DNA of 21,652 nucleotides from a virus: positions 1 through 21,652 of IMG/VR virus record IMGVR_UViG_3300025168_000793; one strand, given 5' to 3'. Each line of letters starts with the position of its first letter. Within the stretch, counting starts at the first letter, position 1. Made by a program: the position numbers and the translations under genes. Shown one piece after another: positions 16,201 through 21,652 of the stretch. The notes beneath the pieces were generated by a model. It had not been told where the DNA came from and searched no databases. It worked only from the letters and a program-made list of their open reading frames with translations.

Positions 16201-16901
16201 CCTTTAACTGCTCCAACAACAGCCGTGCCACCTAACGTAATGATGGGTTTAATTATATATTCATCTGTACCACTTGCTACAACTCTAAATGAATTTAAAA
16301 AATATTTTGGTATGCCTCCACCATGTTTCATTATAAACTCTTCATTGCCTAACAAATCTACACCATCTTGATACAGAGCGTTAGAAATGTTTGTATAGGC
16401 TTCACCAAAGTTTCCTAGGATAGGTGTTCTAGTAGTTCTATAGCTTTTTTTTCCTTCAGGAAGAGTGAGTATGCCTTTTGGTAAATCTATTTCTTCAAGA
16501 CTACCATATCTTTTTTTCCATTCATTAGCAGATAAACCACTTTTTTCTATGGCATCCATTGTAGCCTGTGTTTTATCTGGAAGATATTCTTTCTTTTTAT
16601 ACATATAACTACCACCATCAGCTTCTAATGTTTCTGGATTAAACATTTCAGTTTTTAATTCAAATTGTTTAGGTAGTTCTCCTGTAAGCGTGTAGTATTC
16701 TACAGCTTCTTTTAGGTCTGTTATGTTATCAGGATTTAACTTTGTTACATCTTTTTTAGAAACGCCTTTATTACGATTTGCTTGATTAGTTCCCGGACCA
16801 GATAGAGGTATTTCTAATTCGTCTTCACCTATTATTTGGGCATCAACTAAATTAGAATTTGTGTCTTGATTTGTTTGACCTAGTAAGTCTAAATTTCCCA
16901 T
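13203..16901 (-). CDS. Very large putative internal virion protein, 1232 aa
   Basis: I do not recognise a named family with certainty. Size, position and neighbours suggest an internal core or ejected virion protein, comparable in role to T7 gp16. The first about 100 residues are charged and low in order. A hydrophobic stretch (around 220-245, PIITLGGTAVVGAVKGG) and another (around 860, NIVGLVTAGAAYQY) could contact membrane. Residues about 560-800 are dense amphipathic helices (RIASGEYQKAARTVF; LMDNTMTAMEDVVDLLN; RMQEFVMRRAVFMGEMQRL). A Gly/Pro-containing segment NNFPGGTIPIAFPRFMIS follows at about 830. No lytic transglycosylase or other enzyme motif is visible. It starts one base after the stop of the upstream gene, with AGGAGAG and a closer TAGG as ribosome site. 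It is the last gene of the leftward block. Confidence 0.7.
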   Translation of the reverse strand: MGNLDLLGQTNQDTNSNLVDAQIIGEDELEIPLSGPGTNQANRNKGVSKKDVTKLNPDNITDLKEAVEYYTLTGELPKQFELKTEMFNPETLEADGGSYMYKKKEYLPDKTQATMDAIEKSGLSANEWKKRYGSLEEIDLPKGILTLPEGKKSYRTTRTPILGNFGEAYTNISNALYQDGVDLLGNEEFIMKHGGGIPKYFLNSFRVVASGTDEYIIKPIITLGGTAVVGAVKGGLEGVEMMTESLTKAVQDGITEDSNVYKFLDKFGVAFTGKDVLPFSPTTSGKKMSSDLIGMIESTEGGLAAKIAGMQSVKALVKKPEKALDNIIQEKYLAELEMKEGLNIYNVKGINNAVEQARKDAASKVASENQDIATGLIDEFENHLKESGYITTVISRIVNGKKVIDYEKARNVSKEALEIPPEERLTQKLLYSQTDTPKRLNAVDIEEGVTGLNVSEDNLLSPILNPDKFNKLVAIASELKDKNKDAFKDGKVIDNIFKLTVEKDLLADDELMELLAKYNVSYEDYILMVVGSGSKAGKVLNKLSQLKRVRPMSAARDLAEKKARQMDSAFGMAWKRAENIRRGGLVGTIGTAMRNLYSGMIRNPAEGFVNLFETVSLRIASGEYQKAARTVFTERDWQDSFRHLKYMFDDQRRAKNFTDFILENPEFDDQINRFYNQVNEIRLGQGKGKMDFSLLRIPGTKKFGKLMDNTMTAMEDVVDLLNSPNRMQEFVMRRAVFMGEMQRLLRREWGMDLHEALKNGKMRDIINDAPNLKPKNADSILNIVDDAVQKSLELTYASSPRTKMGRNIVNTINNFPGGTIPIAFPRFMISSMELLGQYAAGSGAAVINRMVLGNKTKYNATMVSRNIVGLVTAGAAYQYRESLYAPAEYFKMKVGKSLIDITANFPMAQFLWVGEAIKQKRKGTFDLWFKSQGGFKGVAKVFTGTNFRPGMFGGDILFGFSKAVSASNSLDENEGRKLIGQSVGNLATTYFQPFTMAVDLQRGIGVRTTARKETDVAGGGFKDGFFRPFKARGLIMPSDEEKLLDKISPMEEGQQIRKGALLRLFGGMTLSNLESPQKDFLKRLGFNDYELSGNTPSPEVNVIINDILNDILPMEVDEYMKLEKRFKKEGKSDRYITLFIKNELKKSIAKHKIKIANSKSDLLGLIKKPVDMSDDEWNRSLLSTSQLMKWDSYTKENHALAVSFFEDEYKRMPKSTDIEDMSKLLSIVKEIR

Positions 16902-16902
16902 T

Positions 16903-18597
16903 TTAACCTATCAACTCTCCTGTAGAACCCATTACGTAATAGAGTACTTTTTTACCTCTTTTTATTACTACTACTTCACCTGTGTCTACAAAACCACTTG
17001 CTTCTATTTCTGCTAGTTTTTCAGTTACTTCTTCTACAGTATTTACTTCTATAGGTTTAATATCATCTTTTTCAAAGTTAAATTTATTACCTTTTGTGCT
17101 TTTATTATAGTCTATAATATTTACACTATCCGTTTGCAGAGAATAGTTTTTAATTGCTGTTCTTAAAGCAAACACTTCAGCTGCAACAAATTTATCTGCT
17201 GTTCCCGGTATACCACCACGGCTGTCTCCACCATATCTGCTACTAAAATTTTGTATACTTTGTTCTACGGCTGAAAAATATTGTGGCATCTTACCTGCTA
17301 CACTGTATCTTATAGTGTCTCCAAATGCTTGTAATTCTGCATCTGGAATAAAAGATTGAAGATTTCTATCTACTATAGAGTTAAATATACTTTCAGGACT
17401 AGATTTTGAAAATACATCATCTATATCAGGATTTGCTTGATTCATTTCATCTGCTAGTAAACCTATCTGATTCGCATAAAATTGTGCTTCATTTTCTAGT
17501 ACAGATTTTTCTGTTCCATCTTCAGTAACCCTAGCTTTTGCTTTTAGGTTAGTAGATTTATTTAATAAAGATACTTGAAATTGTTCTAGGTCTGTAAATG
17601 TAGAACCTTCTAGACTAATTATCTTTTGTTTAAGAAGTTGTATGCCAAGTTCTTTTTCTTGTTTGTTATAGTTATCAAAGTTATCTAGTTGATCTTTTAG
17701 TACATCTGTTTCGACAACAATTTTTTTACCTTGTTTAGTTCTTAAATTTGTATTTGCTTTAATTAGGTCAACATCAGCTTTTATTTTGCCTAAAGTTTCT
17801 TTGTTTATATCTATAGTGCTTTCAGTTAAGTTTATATCAGCATCAAGTTTACTTGTATATTTATTTATCTGACCTATTTCAGCAGTAGTTTTTTGTTGAC
17901 CTAACACAGCAGTCTGTGCAGCCAAAGTATCTGCAGCACCTACTGATGTAAGATTATCTACAGTATACATTGTATCTGAGCCAAAATCCATCTTACCTTG
18001 CTGTGGCATTTCTTGTCCACCCATCAAGGCATTAAATTCAGCATCAAAAGATGCCTTTGTAACACCTGCAGCTTGACCACCAAATAAGGCTGTTGTAGTT
18101 GCCTGTTTAACTTGGTTTGCTACAGAACCAAAGTCGTTATTTATCATTGGTGCAACACTCATTGCATAAGCATCAGCTTGGTCAGATAGAGATAGTTTAG
18201 ATATATTAGCCATATCAAAATCTTTTGTTTGTTTAAACACTTGTTTTTGTATAAAATCGACTCTGTTAAACTCTGTACCTTTATTTTTAGCGTCTGCATT
18301 ATGCATAAGTTCAGCTTGTTCTATTGTATTTTGAAAAAGGTCAGCCTGTTCTAGACCACCTGAAAGCAAAGCATATACTTGAGCATCATTTAAATTATAA
18401 TTTTTAGAAAGTCTATTGGCTATTTTAGAGTAAGAACCTCTTGAAGATATTCTAGCTTTACGAACAGCGTTAGCTTCTTCTGCAAATCTTTTAGCAGCTG
18501 TTTTAGTAATGTCATCTGCTTTAACTTGTAAAGCATCTAAATTAGCAGAAGTTTTTTTAGCAAAACCACCTATTGCTGAAGCTAATCTAAATCCCAT
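16903..18597 (-). CDS. Putative internal virion protein with coiled coil, 564 aa
   Basis: I do not recognise the family. The N-terminus (MGFRLASAIGGFAKKTS) has a short amphipathic Gly/Ala-rich stretch. Residues about 20-60 and 75-125 look helical and charged. A long helical region with regular hydrophobic spacing covers about 235-345 (INKYTSKLDADINLTEST through DQLDNFDNYNKQEKEL), probably a coiled coil. The C-terminal third is mixed, ending in VVVIKRGKKVLYYVMGS, a strand-like close. Lying between the 1232-residue and 166-residue products, it fits an inner-core virion component such as the T7 gp14/gp15 group in role. A clear AGGGAGAG ribosome site precedes the ATG, which overlaps the upstream stop by one base. 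Confidence 0.68.
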   Translation of the reverse strand: MGFRLASAIGGFAKKTSANLDALQVKADDITKTAAKRFAEEANAVRKARISSRGSYSKIANRLSKNYNLNDAQVYALLSGGLEQADLFQNTIEQAELMHNADAKNKGTEFNRVDFIQKQVFKQTKDFDMANISKLSLSDQADAYAMSVAPMINNDFGSVANQVKQATTTALFGGQAAGVTKASFDAEFNALMGGQEMPQQGKMDFGSDTMYTVDNLTSVGAADTLAAQTAVLGQQKTTAEIGQINKYTSKLDADINLTESTIDINKETLGKIKADVDLIKANTNLRTKQGKKIVVETDVLKDQLDNFDNYNKQEKELGIQLLKQKIISLEGSTFTDLEQFQVSLLNKSTNLKAKARVTEDGTEKSVLENEAQFYANQIGLLADEMNQANPDIDDVFSKSSPESIFNSIVDRNLQSFIPDAELQAFGDTIRYSVAGKMPQYFSAVEQSIQNFSSRYGGDSRGGIPGTADKFVAAEVFALRTAIKNYSLQTDSVNIIDYNKSTKGNKFNFEKDDIKPIEVNTVEEVTEKLAEIEASGFVDTGEVVVIKRGKKVLYYVMGSTGELIG

Positions 18598-19097
18598 TAT
18601 ATACTCTCCCTGCGTTGCATTATACCTTTTTTAGTGGGTACTTCTTCTATCTGTTCTTCTTCAGCTATATCTTCTATAACATTTTTTGATTTTTTTAATT
18701 CTCGCATAGCATACTCTAACATAAGGTCATCAGGTTTTTTATCATCAGAATCCGTATCACCTAATGTGTATTTTATATCTGCTATTTCTGCCATACCTTT
18801 CATAAACTCTACAAGTATAGGAGCAACCAACATACCTACATCTATACTGTGTATACCTTCCATAGCACCACCTGTGACAATTGTTTCAGCAAGAGAGGTT
18901 AAAGGTATACCTCTTTCTACAACATCTAATAATTGTGGTGCAAAATCAGGATCAGATAAACGAGGGAGATAATATTCCATTGCATCTTCAACAGTATCTA
19001 GTTGAGGTGCATTTCTCCAAGGTCTATTCTTTGGTTCAGATGTTAAAGATTGCCCCGGAATAGGTGCATCAAATGCAGGTGTTTTTCTAAACGACAT
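18597..19097 (-). CDS. Conserved marine-phage structural-region protein, 166 aa
   Basis: A 166-residue acidic protein. Its segments PGQSLTSEPKNRPWRNAPQ, EDAMEYYLPRLSDPDFAPQLL and GIHSIDVGMLVAPILVEFM resemble a protein I recall from structural regions of several marine phages, so it is probably a virion or assembly component. The function is not known to me. The hydrophobic part VGMLVAPILVEFMKGMAEIA is long enough for a membrane helix but contains charges toward its end. The C-terminal 50 residues are very charged (SDDKKPDD; EDIAEEEQIEEV). It starts inside the preceding 88-aa gene (11-bp overlap) with a weak ribosome site, suggesting translational coupling. Confidence 0.75.
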   Translation of the reverse strand: MSFRKTPAFDAPIPGQSLTSEPKNRPWRNAPQLDTVEDAMEYYLPRLSDPDFAPQLLDVVERGIPLTSLAETIVTGGAMEGIHSIDVGMLVAPILVEFMKGMAEIADIKYTLGDTDSDDKKPDDLMLEYAMRELKKSKNVIEDIAEEEQIEEVPTKKGIMQRRESI

Positions 19098-19353
19098 CTT
19101 GTTCTTTACTTTCTATTTGTTTTGCTTTATATTTAGCCATTTCTCTACGAATATTAACCATATAATTTCTAACTTTTTCTATCTCTGATAAGCCCTTTGC
19201 TTGTCTTACTCCTACACCCTGTTGTTTTACAGAACGTGTTAACAAACCCTTACCTGTTGGTGTGCTGTCTTCTTGGGGTGCATCAAACATTTTTTTAACT
19301 TCAGGCATTAAGTTTAAAGTCGCTAATCTTGTCGGTTCATTAAAATATGTCAT
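19087..19353 (-). CDS. Hypothetical protein, 88 aa, structural region
   Basis: I do not recognise this gene. The 88-residue product begins MTYFNEPTRLATLNLMPEV and has a Gly/Thr/Ser-rich middle (STPTGKGLLTRSVKQQGVGV). It ends in a basic helix (EIEKVRNYMVNIRREMAKYKAKQ). It sits two bases after the stop of the 724-residue gene, with an AGGATAG ribosome site, and overlaps the 166-aa gene. The tight chaining in the leftward block suggests it is made together with virion proteins. Confidence 0.7.
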   Translation of the reverse strand: MTYFNEPTRLATLNLMPEVKKMFDAPQEDSTPTGKGLLTRSVKQQGVGVRQAKGLSEIEKVRNYMVNIRREMAKYKAKQIESKEQDVV

Positions 19354-19355
19354 AT

Positions 19356-21530
19356 CTATCCTATTCCAAATATTCCACCCATTAGGGTCTTACCTATAGG
19401 CTTAAAGAATAAGTCAGACACTAGACCACCTATTGCTTCTGCTTCACCTATTTCAGCTTCTAGGTTTTTTAAGTCTGTTCTAACTTTAGCATCTAACTCT
19501 GCCATAGCCATTTGCATAACTCTTTCAGCATTGTTTTCAGATGATGTCCAAGCCCATTCCATAATATCGCCATAGTGTTGCCACAAGTTATTATAAGAGG
19601 TATTAGACAACCCTAATAATGCCGTAGCATTTAACTCATTAGCACGATTAATAGAAGCAGTATCGGCTGTACCAATCTGTCTTCTCCACTGTGCATTACT
19701 TTGATCTATTACTAATCTATTCTGTGCATTGAATTGTTCACGTTGATTGTTTAACTCTGCATTAAATCTTTCAATTGTATTAACTTGACCTGCATTGTAT
19801 TGCGATTGTGCATTAGCTTGTGATGAATTAAACTGCCCTACTTGAGATTGCATACCTGCAAAAAACTGATCGACCTGATTTTGTGAAGATGCATTAAACT
19901 GTGCAGATGCATTCATTGCAGCCTGATCTGTAAATATAGATTGCTGTCGAGCCTGTGCATTAAACAATTCAGTCTGCTGTGCATTAGATAAGTTAGTCAT
20001 ATCCATCTGCATAAAATTTTGAGCATTCATAACGGCAGCTTGTTGTCTATTACTTAGATTAGCCATATCCATATTAGATAGTGCTGATGCTTCAGCTAAA
20101 ACCATAGCCTGTCTATTACCTAGATTATTTAAATTAACTGTGTTTGCATTACGTGAGTTCTCTAATGCTACCTGTTGTTCTGCAGTAAAGTTCATATTAG
20201 CTATATCACCGATACGTGCAGAGTTTTGTACTCTAGCTTGAAATGCTTGGTCAAACTCTTGACCCATAAATGTAGCACGTTGCTGTGCCGCCAATACAGC
20301 TCTTTGTTGTCTGTTACTTAAATTCTGTGATTCAAACTGTGCCTGTACTTGTGCATCGGCTGATGCTATAGGTAATGCTGACTCCATTGCAGCTTGTACA
20401 ATAGCTTGTCCTGCCATACTTGATGCACCAACACCTCTTTGTATCATTGCGTGGTTGGCAGCTCGAATAGCTCCTGCCGCCCAAGCAGGTGTCTTACCAC
20501 CTTCAAACTGTTGCATCATTCCTGTTAATTGACCCTGTACAGTCGCTTGTTCAGAAGGTGTAGCTGTCGCAGCTTCTATTTTTTCGGTAAACTGTGATGC
20601 TGTCTGTGCATTTGCAACAGGGGATACAAGTTCTCCTTCTTGTATTTGTCTTTGCACAGGATTTTCCATTTTAATTGATGTTCCTTGTGCAGCATTTAAA
20701 TTAGATAGAGACGCTTCGTTTGATGTTTGAGCAGTCATAACAGGAACAGATGCACCTTGTTGTGCATCAGCTTGTAATTCTTTTATTTTTTCTTCTGTTG
20801 TTATTGGAGCTATCAATGCAGCTTGAGTTGTAACAGGTCCTTCTGCTAGTGACGTTGTAGCTTGAGCTATAGGTGTTTGTATTGCACCTGTTAGCTGTCC
20901 TTGAGCAGGGTTAATCATCTGTCCTTGCTCTTGTAATGTACCTTGAGGTACAACAGTAGCACCTGTAGGTAATGCAGGAGCTTGTGCCTGTTTAGCCATT
21001 AGTTCATTTACAGTTTGCCCCGGTTCATATTGTGCTTGAGGAATATATTGTTGAGGTAGAGGTTGTGCTTGTCCACCTGCAGGAATAGGAGGAAGAGTTA
21101 AATTTCCTTCACTAATAGGGGGTACAGGCATAGTTGTAACTATTTTTGATACAGGTGTTCCATCGGCATACACATTTCCTAGATTACCTTGACTTCCATC
21201 TGAAGGAAATCCGGGAGTTGTTACATACTGATTGCCAACTAGAGATCTTGGAGATCTTGCAACACCACCTTCTTGCATTTTAACAGGGTCAAATGTCTGT
21301 GTAGGTGGTGGTACAAATGCACCAACTGTATTTTGAGATTGTTTTTGAGATTGTTTAATAGTTCCGTTCTTGGACATCTCCATAGCAGAATCTTCTAGCT
21401 GTTTCATTCTTTGTTTTAAAGAAACATTGCTATCTAAATACTGATTAAAGTTACCCATATCTCCTGAATAACCCATAGTTCTAGCTATACGTTCCATAGC
21501 TTGTGGCTTAAATGCCTTAAACTTTGCCAT
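19356..21530 (-). CDS. Asn/Gln-rich virion structural protein with 11-residue repeats
   Basis: A 724-residue structural protein of a kind I recall from several marine phage groups. Residues 1-60 are charged and helical. About 85-250 is a Pro/Gln/Thr-rich linker (VPPPTQTFDP; PPIPAGGQAQPLPQQYIPQ), probably unstructured. About 335-400 holds a Gly/Ala-rich helical part (RGVGASSMAGQAIVQAAMES). Residues 403-644 are 22 uninterrupted 11-residue units. After them come SYNNLWQHYGDIMEWAWTSS, a helical stretch (MQMAMAELDAKVRTDLKNLEAEIGEAEA) and a hydrophobic Gly-rich end (FFKPIGKTLMGGIFGIG). Cysteine is absent. An AGGAAG ribosome site precedes the ATG, which overlaps the upstream stop. A tail, neck or tail-fibre-associated role is possible; nothing seen here decides between them. 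Confidence 0.8.
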   Translation of the reverse strand: MAKFKAFKPQAMERIARTMGYSGDMGNFNQYLDSNVSLKQRMKQLEDSAMEMSKNGTIKQSQKQSQNTVGAFVPPPTQTFDPVKMQEGGVARSPRSLVGNQYVTTPGFPSDGSQGNLGNVYADGTPVSKIVTTMPVPPISEGNLTLPPIPAGGQAQPLPQQYIPQAQYEPGQTVNELMAKQAQAPALPTGATVVPQGTLQEQGQMINPAQGQLTGAIQTPIAQATTSLAEGPVTTQAALIAPITTEEKIKELQADAQQGASVPVMTAQTSNEASLSNLNAAQGTSIKMENPVQRQIQEGELVSPVANAQTASQFTEKIEAATATPSEQATVQGQLTGMMQQFEGGKTPAWAAGAIRAANHAMIQRGVGASSMAGQAIVQAAMESALPIASADAQVQAQFESQNLSNRQQRAVLAAQQRATFMGQEFDQAFQARVQNSARIGDIANMNFTAEQQVALENSRNANTVNLNNLGNRQAMVLAEASALSNMDMANLSNRQQAAVMNAQNFMQMDMTNLSNAQQTELFNAQARQQSIFTDQAAMNASAQFNASSQNQVDQFFAGMQSQVGQFNSSQANAQSQYNAGQVNTIERFNAELNNQREQFNAQNRLVIDQSNAQWRRQIGTADTASINRANELNATALLGLSNTSYNNLWQHYGDIMEWAWTSSENNAERVMQMAMAELDAKVRTDLKNLEAEIGEAEAIGGLVSDLFFKPIGKTLMGGIFGIG
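19599..20324 (-). repeat. 33-bp periodic coding repeat (22 units of 11 residues)
   Basis: Residues 403-644 of the 724-residue protein divide into 22 consecutive 11-residue units without any insertion or deletion. Examples are NLSNRQQAAVM, NAQNFMQMDMT, NLSNAQQTELF, NAGQVNTIERF and NAELNNQREQF. Position 1 is Asn in 16 of 22 units and Asp or Glu in four more. Position 2 is mostly Ala or Leu, and position 11 is aromatic (Phe/Tyr) in six units, mostly in the second half. In the DNA the + strand hexamer TGCATT recurs at 19692, 19725, 19758 and 19791, exactly 33 bases apart. Confidence 0.88.
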
Positions 21531-21652
21531 TATTTACTTCCTATTATTATCTTATCTAATTTATCTTCTAGTCTTTGCATAGCATCCATAATGTTATGCA
21601 TATCTTCTTTAACATCGTCACGCTTAGCATACTCTTCTCGTGTTTTATTGAG
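21530..21652 (-). CDS. C-terminal end of a gene running off the window
   Basis: An open frame reads from the right edge for 40 codons and ends with TAA at 21532-21530, overlapping the ATG of the 724-residue gene (TAATG), the same junction type as elsewhere in this block. The visible end contains EYAKRDDVKEDMHNIMDAMQ and LEDKLDKIIIGSK: a highly charged helix with heptad-like hydrophobic spacing, probably a coiled coil. Similar short charged tails occur in small phage proteins near lysis or structural genes, but too little is present to name it. The 5' end lies beyond base 21652. Confidence 0.6.
   Translation of the reverse strand, partial: LNKTREEYAKRDDVKEDMHNIMDAMQRLEDKLDKIIIGSK

Noticed and set aside
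15925-16371. Forward open frame of 148 codons opposite the 1232-residue gene
   Set aside because: The product is Ser/Pro/Thr-rich without motifs, as expected from the complement of an AT-rich gene. The same holds for those at 14563-14850 and 18634-18972.

Overview
The window reads as about 21.6 kb of an AT-rich, tightly packed tailed-phage genome with short-tailed (T7-like/podovirus) replication and virion genes. The closest recognised type is the marine HMO-2011 group (first described from a SAR116 alphaproteobacterium). The main reason is a family A DNA polymerase with a partial DnaJ-like zinc-binding insert between its exonuclease and polymerase domains. A split T7 gp4-type primase and helicase, a T7-type endonuclease I, a class II ribonucleotide reductase, a MazG-like enzyme and an Asn/Gln-rich marine-phage structural protein agree with this. 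A marine alphaproteobacterial host is an inference from gene content. TAA, TAG and TGA all end genes, so the genetic code is standard.

Layout. Bases 44-13201 hold one run of + strand genes with almost no spacing, most joined by overlapping stop/start codons. The order is: a phage hypothetical; a DNA cytosine-5 methyltransferase with rearranged motifs; a small unknown; a tyrosine integrase; primase; DnaB-type helicase; a small unknown; DNA polymerase; a candidate ssDNA-binding protein; a PD-(D/E)XK exonuclease; endonuclease I; an unknown; a DUF3310 protein; a 59-codon gene; ribonucleotide reductase; an 84-bp gap with a hairpin; two small conserved genes; and MazG. This is the replication and nucleotide-metabolism half. 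Bases 13203-21652 hold five complete - strand genes and one partial one, probably virion and internal (ejected) proteins. The two blocks converge, with one base between their stop codons. There is no intergenic stretch above 100 bp, and I saw no tRNA, CRISPR array or insertion sequence.

How the genes work together. Primase, helicase, polymerase and the candidate SSB would form the replisome. The PD-(D/E)XK exonuclease and endonuclease I would degrade or resolve DNA for recycling and recombination. The B12-dependent reductase and MazG would adjust nucleotide pools. The methyltransferase would mark phage DNA. The integrase suggests the phage is, or descends from, one able to integrate.

The two most striking observations are: (1) the methyltransferase begins after motif I and carries its SAM-binding motif I at the extreme C-terminus, which is a circular permutation; (2) the 724-residue structural protein contains 22 consecutive 11-residue units with no insertion or deletion, visible in the DNA as a 33-bp period.
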